DNA from: Ixodes scapularis
Lineage: Eukaryota; Arthropoda; Arachnida; Ixodida; Ixodidae
NCBI RefSeq assembly: GCF_016920785.2
Contig: NW_024609880.1
Coordinates: forward strand, 48,880,296 to 48,944,295
DNA length: 64,000 nucleotides
Direction: 5' to 3'
Below are positions 12,747-23,030 of this stretch, one piece after another. Numbering within the stretch: position 1 is the first letter of the stretch; each line of letters begins with the position of its first letter. The position numbers and the translations under genes were made by a program. The notes under the pieces are model-generated. The model ran no database searches and was not told where the DNA came from. It saw nothing but the letters and a program-made list of their open reading frames with translations.

Positions 12747-13815
12747 GATATGTACCTTCCTCTCCTCGTTCGTTGCCACTGGGCCCTGGATCAAGCTCTT
12801 TCTGGACCGCTAGTGCCGGAAGTTACAAATACAGCCGTCAGAGTAAAGTAAAACGCTGCTCCAGAAGCACATATGGCTTCATGTACATTGCACTCGCAAA
12901 GCACATTTACACATTGATTCCTGATAGTTATCTGAGCATGGGGAGGCACAGAGACACAGCACTTTTTTGGGCCAGGGAAGCTTTGGTCACGCCGCTAGAC
13001 CGGTGAAACTTGCTTTCGACCAGTTATGCCTTTTTCCTGTGGCACTCTGCTGCCGTAAAAATGTGCATGTTTTCTCAACGGCAAGTTTCACGGCTTACAC
13101 AGGGTTTTAAAGAACTTCTTTGGCAAATGACGACAAACAAGTAGAAAACGTCTTCAGCTCGCTGCCGCCAGCCTCCGCCACGTTCCAAAAACAATTTTTC
13201 GACGTGCAAGATGGTTGTTCGGTGGCCGCACTCGCGCTGCAGCGAGGAAGTGGGAATGCGTGATCCGGCAATTGTCATAGAGACCAGTGGTTCGTTCGTT
13301 TCGCGGTAGGCCTACCGAGGCGAACGACGACCGTGCTTGCATCACGTACCGCAGGATGGCGCCACCGACATCATTAGATGCTGGCTGGAAGCAGACGAAG
13401 ACGTGCCACCTGCTTTTGCCACTATGATTTATTAAATACTTTCAGCGGATATGATATGTTACCGCTCGATAATAAATAGGACTGAGGTACACGAACCACT
13501 TCTGTCCCACGGTGAGCTGAGCAAGCACTCTGCCATAGACGGAAACAATTTTGTCCTTTCATGAAATTAAGGAACCCCAAGTTACTCGCTTATATTTCCC
13601 TACGTAAAAGCAACCATTAAAATATGTGCTTGAGCGAAAAGTAGCCACTTTCCGAGAAAAGTTTTCAACTTTTACTTTTCCTTTATGGTTCCTTCCCTTT
13701 GGCTGGAACGATTATTGATGCCTTGCATGGGAGGAAGTGAGGTGTCAATCATTGTTTCAGTGGCCCCAATTACTTGAGGAACACTCGTACGATTCTTCCT
13801 CGCTGTATTTGCATT

Positions 13816-14241
13816 GTAAAGGGATGCTGAACCGAAATCTGGATTCCACAAAACACGGCGGCAAAAGCATGCAACGGGATGCTACAAACACCAAAACATC
13901 ACCCGTATAGCGATATCTCGACCATATTTTCTAAAAAAGGAGGTGCACTTGACAGATATGTTGACGTCTTGTTCCTCCGAGAAGAGTCGAGAAGGAAAGG
14001 GAACGGTCTTGCGTCTTCCCCGCCTCGCCGCCTTGATAGGGCGAAGCGAAGAGAGGAGAAAACCAGATACGTTGACGCCACGTCCCTCGTCGGCCTCGTT
14101 CAATCTTGACCTCTTTTTCCAAAAATACGGCCGTCAATTCAAAATATCGCCTTACGAGTAGTCTCATAGGGATTCTAGCGTCCCACCTACAGCTCCTGCA
14201 TTGTTTTCTGAAATCCAAATTTCGGTTCACCATCCCTTTAA
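13816..14241. mobile_element. MITE with ~35-bp terminal inverted repeats
   Basis: The left end (GTAAAGGGATGCTGAACCG, continuing AAATCTGGATTCCA) is the inverted match of the right end, which runs through TGAAATCCAAATTTCGG to CACCATCCCTTTAA at 14241. The right edge carries TTAA and the left edge GTAA, so the target duplication is uncertain. The interior has open frames on both strands, but no domain is recognisable. I read it as a non-autonomous DNA element. Confidence 0.7.
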
Positions 14242-14579
14242 GGAAAAATGCATGTTGCAACGTGTGGTTTATTCGCTCTGTTGAAATAGTTTTATTGCCC
14301 TGCAGTTGTCGAAGACTGAACTGATTTAGTAAATGGATCGAGATTTAAAGACGTTTTGTGTTTTTACTTTCTATCCCCTTCTATTACAACACTTCCAACA
14401 ACAATCTTTTTGCTGCAAATATTTGTCTGTGTTTAATCACAGTTAAAATAGTTTTTATGGCACTTTGAGGAACTGCGGGGTTTTCTATAGTACTTGCATC
14501 GCTTTTTACAAGGTGATGAACCGGAACCACCTGCTCCAAAAGCTGAATTCAGAGGGGGGGGGGGGGGGGGGGGTCACAC

Positions 14580-14890
14580 TACCACAGCCATGATGGAGCA
14601 CTCACACATATTTTTGTTGCAGACTATACTTCTGAGCATCGCCAGCAATGACGGGGCCCATGTGCTGGACGGACCATGGGACGCCACTGAACCGATCATT
14701 TTCGAGCCAACCACGGGAAACAGCGGCTCCCAAAACCCGTCCTGGTGGATTTCAAGTTAGGAGCATTAGGAGCCTGCCAACATTGGTCGTCAGCTGCGAT
14801 GCCTCTACAAAAGCCGTTATCCCATGCCGGTCATTCGGGGCACGCTACCACAGCCGTGATGGAGCACTCAAACATCTTTTTGCTGCAGGT
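14580..14890. repeat. Duplicated ~50-bp splice-acceptor-like motif
   Basis: Two near-identical stretches (from CACTACCACAGCCATGATGG at 14577 and CGCTACCACAGCCGTGATGG at 14842) both run into TTTTTG(T/C)TGCAG, which looks like a 3' splice site. They lie ~265 bases apart. A poly-G run precedes the first. An open frame follows the first copy, but I do not recognise its product, so I do not call an exon. Confidence 0.4.
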
Positions 14891-15569
14891 TGGTTATTTG
14901 AAAACTTCAGCTTGCTGTCATTCTAGCAACTAATGTCTGCTAGTGGTATTGTGGCCCAGTGATTGCCAAATTTAACATAGCTCTCTCGAAATTTTCTGAC
15001 AATTATGTTGTAAATTTTTTTTTTTAATTGTACAGTTAATGACAACTAGTTACTTTCCAAACAGAAGTTGCTAGAATTTATTCTTGCCTTTGTTCTATGC
15101 TTTCGTATTTGGTTAGACAGCACTAAACCCCAGTACAAGGAAGATTTTGAAAACTAGGGCAACAGAAAGAAAAGACTATTAAAGATAGCCAAAAACTGGA
15201 ATGTCGAGGCAGCCTGGACCAAATATAACTCTTGGGCCAAACTCTGTATCGAACGTATGCATTTCTTCGAAGACAAATTTTATAACTGTGACCTGCCTTT
15301 AATATTATAGAATAACCAAAAAAGGTTTTGGAAACTTATTTTCTCATATCAGTCATCCTGTTCAATACTCTTGATGAACAATGATGGCAGTGTTATTTCG
15401 GACGCTGTATGTCCTACGGTTTTGAACAATTGCTTTTAATCTACTTTTACTGATGGAGATAGTTCCTTCTTACCTTTTGTACCAGATGTCGATTTTAGGT
15501 ATATGAACAGAACATTCCGTACTAAAATATAGAATTAACCACGGCCTTCTCAAATTTTCCAGAAGCATC

Positions 15570-15665
15570 GTCTTAGGAGTAAATAAAAACATCTGCCGGT
15601 CCCAAAATTCAAACCCGGGACCTCTGCATGACAGTCGGGCGCGGTGCCCACTGGGCTACCCCTAA
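15570..15665 (-). repeat. tRNA-like SINE head
   Basis: Read on the minus strand, this contains an A-box-like TAGCCCAGTGGGC and, about 35 bases on, a B-box-like GGTTTGAATTTTG. CTGTCAT stands where an anticodon loop would be. The anticodon and acceptor stems do not pair well, so it is not a functional tRNA. It is best explained as the tRNA-derived head of a SINE or an old tRNA pseudogene. An A/T-rich stretch follows on the minus strand. Confidence 0.5.
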
Positions 15666-15714
15666 GCACGCCGTAATATGCAGTCTACTTTTCCAGCATT
15701 CGTCCACTGGTTGC

Positions 15715-16130
15715 ATCCCACACGAGCGGAAGGTTGGGAAGGTCGTTCCAATCTACAAAAGTGGCGACCGTCACTCTGCGGGAAACTACCGTCTTGTATC
15801 ATTAACCAGCGTTGTATGCAAGTTGTTAGAACCCAATATTTTCTCATGTAGTATCGCATTTGGAATCTACTAACAACTTTTTCTACCAAAATCAGTAAAG
15901 GTTTCGTAAAAGATATTCATGCTAGAGGCAGTTGCCGGAGTTCACCCATGATATTCATGTTAATATGAACACTAACTCCCAAATATGATGCCATATTTTT
16001 TGATTACTCTAAGGCTTTCGATCATGTATCTCTCTGTCATTTAATATCAAAACTTTCCTCACTGAATCTTGATTCTCTCACTTTATCATGGATTCAAAAT
16101 TTTCTTTGTGAAAAACAGCTCAAAAGGGAA
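15715..16130 (+). pseudogene. Decayed non-LTR reverse transcriptase fragment
   Basis: Translated pieces match the finger and palm part of CR1/Jockey-type LINE reverse transcriptases. They are GKVVPIYKSGDRHSAGNYR, VSLTSVVCKLLE, then in other frames DAIFFDYSKAFDHVS, LISKLSSLN and LTLSWIQNFL. The F-D-Y-S-K-A-F-D motif is RT block A with its catalytic Asp. Several frameshifts and stops break the frame. No block C (YxDD), endonuclease or gag is visible, so this is a short dead remnant. The exact limits and clade are uncertain. Confidence 0.75.
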
Positions 16131-16739
16131 AAGGACAAAAAGGAAGGACTACATAGGATAAGTGCTGAATAACAACTGATTTTTCATTGGAATGTGTAGA
16201 TGGCACTATGTTCGCACGGGCATAGGGCGCACCGTGGATTTTGCACTTCTTTCTTCTTCATTGCACACTCCACATGCTAACCAAGATCCAGAAAATGAAT
16301 CTCACTGTTCGTTGGAGTCAGTGAAGGTTGGCTCACTCAAGATGGTCTGTTTTTTATTATGTAATAGGTTTCCTTCATTTACTTACACATTTGGTCTTGG
16401 TGTTTAAACAATACAATGGTGTTGGAGAACTGCGGTTTGCACCCGCAATCGCGACAGTGCACCGCTAAATACTAGTATTAGGTCCCTTGCAATGAGCTTT
16501 GGTGTTCTCAGAGTTCGATGTTCAGGCATCGCCCGGTCACCCAGGTATCCTGGTCACCAGATAGAAATCAGAAACATTAAAAGATATATTTTTGTAATTA
16601 TTGGAACTTTAAATATTCTGAAATGTTTTCTGTATGTCCAGTAACCTATGGGGCTGTCATGTAATGAATACTCTTACTTGCCTAATTTCTGTGTCCTGGC
16701 CCCTTTCAAGTAATTTCATTTGGGTTTACAGCTTTCTTG

Positions 16740-18060
16740 AATCACACTGGCACCTGCAGTGCACTTACGTGTAACTCATAGTTTGCAGGTATCGGGTGGT
16801 TTAGTTCGTCATTGCATTCTGTTCAGAACCTAACCACATTCCACATTTTTTTGTTTTTCTTTGTTTTCGAGGTTCTATAGTTGTTCATATAGACTTGATT
16901 GCTGTGCAAGTTACGAACATTGCCTTCCACTTGAAAGCTGGACGTAACCCACTAATTATTTTTCAAGAAAAAAGATACGAACATGTTTTACTGAGTGCTG
17001 CATCTTGTGTGCACTTGCTTGAAATTTCTTACTAACACGGTGTTCAAACACCTATCTCTGGGAGGTGCACTTGGCAGTAACCTCTGAAATTAACTTGTGA
17101 CAGCAGGCTTGATGAAACTCATTGAATGTGAAAATTTAATTTTGAAAGGAATTTTTCGAACTTGCCTTGTTAAAGTGGTTTCATAGCATAAGTCACAAGT
17201 TGGTTTCACTGTTTAGTGCCTGCCAGAATGAATCTGAGTTACCTGCACTGCGCTTATGTATAACTCATAGTTTGCAGAAATCGGGAGGTTTAGTTTGTCA
17301 TTGCATTCTGTTCAGAACCTAATCACATTCCATTTTCTTTTTCCAGGTTCTGTAGTTTTCTGTATGGACTTGATTGCTCTGGAAGTTAGAGATTACCTTC
17401 CACATGAAAGCTGGACATGGCCCACTAATTATTTCTCAAAATTAATGGTATAAACAGGTTTTACTCCGTACAGCATCTTATGTGCGCTTGCTTGAAATTT
17501 CCTACTAACACGGTGTGTAATTATCTTTGAGAGACACAGTTGGCAGTAACTTCTGAAAGTAACTCGTGACAGCATGCTTGAAGAATCTCATTGATTGCAG
17601 CAATTTTGTCTTCGAAGGCATTTTCGGACTTCCCTTGTTAATTCGTAGCATAAGTCTCAAGTTGGTTTTGCTGTCTAGTTCCCGCGAGGAGTTAAGCTGA
17701 AGCTCTTGCAATGCGCTTACGTGTAACTCATAGTTTGCAGAAATTGGGAAATTTATTCTGTCATCGCACTCTGTTAATAATCTAATCACATTCCATATTT
17801 TCTGTTTTGCTTTTCCAGGATCTGTAGTTCTTCATATGGACTTTATTGCTTTGAAAATCAAAGATTGCCTTCTACATAAAAGCTGGAAATGGCCCACTAA
17901 TTATTTCTTGAGAAAAAAAAGGTATGAACATGTTTTACCTAGTACTGTATCTTGTGTGCACTTGCTTCAAATTTCTAACTGTTTAAGCACCTGCTAACCG
18001 CTGGGATGCGCAGTTGGCGTTAACTCTTGAAAGTAACTTGGGCCCACAACCTAATCACAT
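16740..18060. repeat. Three tandem ~470-bp repeats
   Basis: The landmark TAACTCATAGTTTGCAG occurs at 16772, 17261 and 17724, giving periods of ~489 and ~463 bases. In each unit it is followed by a diverged GTCATTGCATTCTGTTCAG, then a pyrimidine tract (TTTTCCAGG in units 2 and 3, TTTTCGAGG in unit 1), a GACTTGATTGC-type stretch, AAGCTGGA and CCCACTAATTATTTC. Units differ by roughly 15-20 percent by eye. It looks like a duplicated intronic segment. I see no protein in it. Confidence 0.8.
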
Positions 18061-18095
18061 TTTATGGGCGCTAGATATTTAATTTGAATTGTTCC

Positions 18096-18487
18096 GGCAT
18101 CAAAAATTAGTTGGCGTGTTCTCCGTAACTTGCGGCACCAGAAAACTGCAACTCTCAATCACTGAGCTGCACGTCAGGCGTGACAACGGGAATCATTCAC
18201 ACATTAAAAATTAGCTGCCGTGTTGTCCACACCTTGCAGCAACGGCTAGAGCCTGTTGAACTGCTAGCTGTAATGATCTAATAAAACGGACGTCTCAGTG
18301 AACAATAATTATATTAGTAAAATGCCATATTTATTGTTCACTGAGGCGTCCATTTTGTTAAGTCACTGCAGCTAGCAGTTCAACAGGCTCTGGCCGTTGC
18401 TTCAAGGTGTGAACAACACGCCAGCTAATTTAAACGATTCCCGCCGTCGCAAGTTACGGAAAACATGGCAGCTAATTTTTGATGCCG
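18096..18487. repeat. ~390-bp fold-back (near-complete palindrome)
   Basis: The left arm from CCGGCATCAAAAATTAG at 18096 is matched in reverse complement by the right arm ending CTAATTTTTGATGCCGG at 18487. Arms also pair through GAGCCTGTTGAACTGCTAGC on the left with GCTAGCAGTTCAACAGGCTC on the right, and GTTCACTGAGGCGTCC near the centre. The short loop around 18310-18340 is AT-rich. Another CCGGCATCAAAAATTAGCTGG occurs at about 18658, likely a third partial arm. Confidence 0.8.
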
Positions 18488-18732
18488 GAAAAATTCCCGT
18501 ATCCGTGCATCACGTGCGGTACAGTGACTGAGAGTTACAGTTTTCTGCCATGCTTCTACGGGTCAAGTTACGGGGAAAACCGTAGGGCCTCATTACTCTC
18601 ATGCACGTAAGACATAGTTAATGCTGTGACCATGATGGAAGACAACGGTAATTGTACCGGCATCAAAAATTAGCTGGCAATTTCTATTAATTTGACAGAA
18701 TTTGTTTTTACAGTGAATGTACTTTTTGTCAG

Positions 18733-18828
18733 GATCCGATGAGCTTGGATTGTGTCTAACTCTGGACCGGGAATCTCTGACAAGTCCAGCGTGTAATCCA
18801 CGGCGAAAGGCCCTGTACAGCGCTATTT
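18733..18828 (+). CDS. Candidate internal exon, unknown product
   Basis: A 96-nt stretch lies between a good 3' splice site (TTTTTGTCAG) and a good donor (GTAAGTGC). Of the three frames only one is open, reading SDELGLCLTLDRESLTSPAC then NPRRKALYSAI. I do not recognise the protein. Splicing straight to the candidate exon at 21156 would create a stop codon at the junction, so either another exon lies between or one call is wrong. This is the best hint of a host gene in the window, but it rests on splice signals and one open frame. Confidence 0.3.
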
Positions 18829-18830
18829 GT

Positions 18831-21155
18831 AAGTGCTTTTTATTCTAATAGTTCATGAAAGACGTTATGGTTGGTTACTTTTGTGTTCGAAGTCATGTTT
18901 ATTTCATTTTTGCTGCTAAAATATGGCTGTCTTCTTGGCGGTAGATGTGTGCTGTAGTAAAGTCCTCCCAGTAGGTCCAAAGCCGAATGCCACAGAGCGT
19001 TGAGTTAGTCCTTATTTGCCAAGATTCGGCTTGTTGGGTGCGAGTGGAATGTCAGTTACGTCACTGCGATATGTGAATGTATTTGCCAGTAATTGTCTTT
19101 AGTCGACGATTTCTTTTTATATGACTGATTTATTTTAAATTCTTGATTCATTCAAATGTCATGTTCTTTCCTATATCAGGGTATTTATTCGACTTAATTT
19201 AGTAGTACATTTGACGCTAGTGCGCTGAAGAGGAAGGCCAGCGGTTTGATTTTTAACTTGTAAGTGATATGGAGGCAATATGGGTACATTTAGGACTACA
19301 TATTTCTGTGCCGCAAATACCGTAAGCCTTAAAACATTTTTTTGTTTGTTTTCAAATCAACATAGAAATATAGGTGTGAACTTAAATGGCGAGGTTGTAA
19401 TTATCAGTTCTTAAAAACCGGTGAAAGGAAAAAAAATGTTTTTTTTTAAAATCTGGTTGGGGCAGCGTGTCAAAAAAAATTGAAGTGAAAATTTTTTTTT
19501 TATTTTAGAGAAATATTGATGGCGCTAGGTGCCTTGCAACTAAGTCAATAGTCACCTCCTTTCAACTGCTTTTCTCTTGGCATTCGAGCGTGTGGAGGAG
19601 AGGTGGATCGGCTTCACCTTTACGTTGAGGTGGAAACAACGAATGACCATCTCGTTGAGGTGGAAAGAGCAAATGACCATTCTGTGATGTCATGGACTTT
19701 GCCCGCATAATTTCAAATCAATCTTTTGCCGTCAATATTGCTCTAAAATTATTTATATTTTTTTTTCGCATAAAATTTATTTTTTGACACTTACTAATAT
19801 GGACTTGTCCCAACCAAACTGCTTAAAAAATATATATATATGTTGTTTTTTTTCAAAGCCTCTTCAAGGTTAGATGAAGGGTTGAGGGTCACTATGATGT
19901 TGCAAGGTTAGGCCTAAGCAATTTATAGATTCACCTTCCTACTATTTGAAAAAAAGAAAAAAAGAGCTCTAAGTTCGACCTTGCAATGCAATTCCTTCAG
20001 AGTGGTGCAACCAGTTCATTCACATGCAACGAGAAATTTAAAGCCCACACCTATTGTGCAGCTAGCTGCATGATGAAGTGGCACACATGAACAGCTTGCT
20101 GACTATCTAGTAGTGTCGGTTGTGGCGGAGCTTAGGCATGCCACGATGCATTCTTTGTTTTGACATGTGGCACATTTATCAATTATTTTAACTCTTGCGA
20201 ATCAAAACCTGTGTGTTCTTGGGTTGGGGTACTTATATATATATATATTTAGAATTTGTGCATTTTAGTATGTATAATTTTTTTTTTATGTTAAAATGTA
20301 CTTTATGGCAAATTAGCTCCTTGTAGAGTTGAAATTACTTTTAATTAATGGTCTCCCCAAACTGAGATGTTACATGCATTCGCTAGCTTTTTTTTTTTTT
20401 TTTTTGTAAAGTTGTAAAATAAACTATAATATACGGCAGTCAGCACTGAACCACCACAATAGATTGTTCACACTAACTAATCTATAAAAACTTGGACGAG
20501 TCTACTTAGACAAATCCAGATGTTAAGAAATTGCATTCATCCTACCCTTCGGGAAAGTCTGTATAAATATAGAGCTATGTCTTTTGCCACTGTGGGCAGA
20601 GGCCAGCTGAATTGCTACCGTTTGGAAGGTGGAGGGGTGATGTGCAGGGAAGCTAAACCCTGTCCCCCTCTCCCATATTGTTTGCTATAATTGTTTCAAA
20701 TGTCAGGAAAAAGGGGGGGGGCAACTGCCCCCTCCCCTTGCACCCTTGTCCCGATGCCACTGGCAGGGGGTGCTAGCTTGGGGATGCCATAAATAAATGC
20801 AACCACTTACGGCTGCCATTGCATACAAAGGAGAAAAAAGAGCGAGAGGAAGAGAGATGTGGATTATTTTTCTTTTAGGTGTTCATGTCAGAAGGGGTAC
20901 TAATGGTTTTGGATGGTTGCGGCTGAGTGAGCTAGCCATGAGTGCTGCCTAAGTGTTTGGTTCGGACTCTTGTTCAATCGGCAAAAATGCAAGTCCCTGC
21001 CAACTATTCAAGTATATTCCATGAATGGCTCCTGGGATTTTCGAAAACGGTCTATTGTCTTGCAAATGAGAGCACTGGTATTAACTAAGGGCACTTAGCA
21101 AGCTTACTCTTTTTTAATATTTCTGACTTTACATTTATGCATTCATTCTTCACAG
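18831..21155. other. AT-rich, intron-like stretch, no gene seen
   Basis: There are long T and A runs, (TA)n tracts near 19831-19841 and 20234-20249, and no open frame I can support. It would be intron if the flanking exon candidates are real. Confidence 0.4.
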
Positions 21156-21551
21156 GAGGAGTGGCACGACGGATCGACCTGCCCGGTGATGCGCAGTGAT
21201 GAAGAGGACTCAAGTGCCATAACTCTGGTGTCGGAGGACCACTTCTTTGAGGTGACGGATATTGTGGCTCGTGCTGTGCTCGTTCTTGCACTGCACTGGG
21301 TCCACGACATATCTTACCGTCAAAAAGCAAGCCGGTCACTCGCAGTGATTGGGCACTTCATTGGTTTGAAGTACAAGATAAAGTCCGTCCTGGCTTTGGA
21401 TCTGATATCAAAGTTAGACACTTTTAGCCAGAGGGAATTTAGGTGCCAGTTTTGGTTTTTTTGCCATGTGCTGAAATTAAAGTCTTGGTTTATTAAGCTT
21501 TTTTCTACTGTTTTTATTCTTTCCATGCTGACTTTTCATGAAGACCTGTAG
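21156..21551 (+). CDS. Candidate terminal exon, unknown product
   Basis: Open from a 3' splice-site-like TTCATTCTTCACAG to a TAG stop at 21549-21551, 132 codons. It begins EEWHDGSTCPVMRSDEEDSS and contains EDHFFEVTDIVARAVLVLAL. The last ~40 residues are hydrophobic and low in complexity, so the natural stop may be a read-through into non-coding DNA. I do not recognise a domain. It could equally be a chance frame. The nearest upstream candidate exon (18733-18828) does not join in frame. Confidence 0.3.
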   Translation, partial: EEWHDGSTCPVMRSDEEDSSAITLVSEDHFFEVTDIVARAVLVLALHWVHDISYRQKASRSLAVIGHFIGLKYKIKSVLALDLISKLDTFSQREFRCQFWFFCHVLKLKSWFIKLFSTVFILSMLTFHEDL

Positions 21552-21949
21552 CCTCTGTACAGGCTCATTATCTATGTGCCGTTCCACATTTCCTATGCAA
21601 CCATCTTGTAAACATGTACATAGCCGATTTTAGATTTTAGGGCTACTGTTCATTGCAAAATACTTGAGTTGTCCCTAGTTGTATGCAACAACTCCTGCAA
21701 TAAGGCCAAAAGCATTCCACATTACAGTGAAATCAAGAGAGGTATTGACATTCATAAAATAATTGCAAAAAGAAAAGTACAGTGGTCGCACTTTAACTGG
21801 CTAGAAATGCTGATTGCCAGTAGAGTTTTTTTTTCTTTTTTACTTTTTTTTCAGCAAACTTTTTATTAACAAACAGCCAAATTTACACTTCTGTTCTTCT
21901 AATTTTCTTTTCAGGCGTTTCTGTTACTTTTTACTGGGTTAACTTGCAC

Positions 21950-22998
21950 TCAACAACACAACAAAAACAACATATAAGAGTATAATTGAGTGGAGTTTGT
22001 GTGACCCCTTCCTGGAGAGTGTGTTTAATTCTTTTATACAGAGTTTAGGCACACGGGGGTGTACTTTACACAATTCTTTGTGGAGAGTAATTGACTCTAT
22101 TAAAGAGTTAAGCACTCTTCGAAAAGGGGTAACACAAACTGCTCAAGTGTGCTGTTATTTGACATTAACTCTCGCTAGAGAGCATACTTAACTCTTTAGT
22201 ATGAAGTGTAGGCAACACTTCTAATGGAGTTTTATTTACTCTCCTCAAAATGGTCATCACAACTCTTCCTAGAGAGCATGCTTAATTCTTTAATACAGAG
22301 TTTAAGCAACACTTCTAATGGAGTTGTAGTTACTCTGCACAAACAAGTGAAATCAACTCCTCCTGGAGAGTTTTTTTAACTCTTTACACAGAGTTTAGAC
22401 AACACTTTTAATGGAGTTCTCATTACTCTACACAAAAAAGTGAAAGCAACTCTTCAGGGAGAGTATGTTTCTCTTAAGTACAGAGTTTAGGCCACACTTC
22501 TAATGGAGCTGTAGTTACTCTACACGATGGAGTGAAGGTAACCCTTCCTGGTGAGTACGCGTAACTCTTGAATACAGAGTTGAAGTTACTCTACATGAAG
22601 GAGTGAAGGTAACTCTGCCTGGAGAGCCTCCTTAACTCGTTAACAAGGAGTTTAGGCAATACTTTTGATAGAGTTATAGTCACTCTACACAAAGGAGTGA
22701 TATTAATTCTCGTCAAAGAGTTTAGACAACACTTTTTATGGAGTTATAATTACTCTACACAAAGGAGTGAAATTAACTCTCACACTTACACACCGAAAGA
22801 GTAGTGCTGACTCTGGCAAAGGTATTGGCATGACTCTTTATAGAAGAGTTAAATGAACACTCGCATGGGAGAGTTAAACTGACTCTCGTCGTTGAAGGGT
22901 AACCGTTACTCTCAATAGAGAGTGTGGTTTGCGACAACCCAGATACTCTCCAAAAAGAGTCGAGTCGACACTTGTCGACTCCTTTTTTTTTTAGAGTG
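21950..22998. mobile_element. CACTA-like element right end with subterminal tandem repeats
   Basis: This ends in CCTTTTTTTTTTAGAGTG at 22998, the inverted form of the CACTCTAAAA terminus seen at 2243 and 59089. Inside it lies a ~93-bp tandem array (22005-22790), followed by further ACTCT/GAGAGT-rich DNA. A left terminus is not clear near 21950, where CACTCAACAAC is only a weak match. It is therefore either a MITE with a decayed left end or the right end of a much longer element. Confidence 0.6.
22005..22790. repeat. ~93-bp tandem array, about 8-9 units
   Basis: Each unit carries a TCCTGGAGAG-type start, then AACTCTTTA and ACAGAGTTTAGGCAACACTT, then CTAATGGAGTT, a TACTCTACACAAA-type motif and GGAGTGAA. 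Units differ by 10-25 percent and one is shortened (around 22550-22620). The AGAGTT/AACTCT words make the array partly self-complementary. Confidence 0.85.
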
Positions 22999-23030
22999 TG
23001 GTGTGCCTGTCGTCTGCAGCAGAAATCAAA

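Larger units (their letters stand above)
11735..13295. repeat. 1.5-kb element with long imperfect inverted arms
   Basis: About 220 bases at 11735-11960 are the imperfect reverse complement of 13075-13295. Matching landmarks are AACCCTGTGTAAGCCGTGA on the left and TCACGGCTTACACAGGGTT on the right, and GTGCGGCCACCGAACG on the left with CGGTGGCCGCACTCG on the right. This is the shape of a fold-back or long-TIR DNA element. No transposase is visible inside. The spacer holds a short MITE (12560-12746) and a perfect hairpin (12455-12498). Confidence 0.65.
2243..22998. mobile_element. Possible single 20.8-kb CACTA-like element (hypothesis)
   Basis: The left end at 2243 reads CACTCT, ten A, GGTGTC. 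The right end at 22998, read on the minus strand, is CACTCT, ten A, GGAGTC. The left end is preceded by TG and the right end is followed by TG, consistent with a 2-bp target duplication. Both ends continue into ACTCT-rich subterminal DNA. Against a single element, the ends may belong to two independent copies of one family, and no DDE transposase is visible between them. The interval contains many obvious later insertions. Confidence 0.3.

Noticed and set aside
15570..15665. Functional tRNA gene on the minus strand
   Set aside because: Acceptor and anticodon stems do not pair. Only the A- and B-box words fit, so it is called SINE-like.
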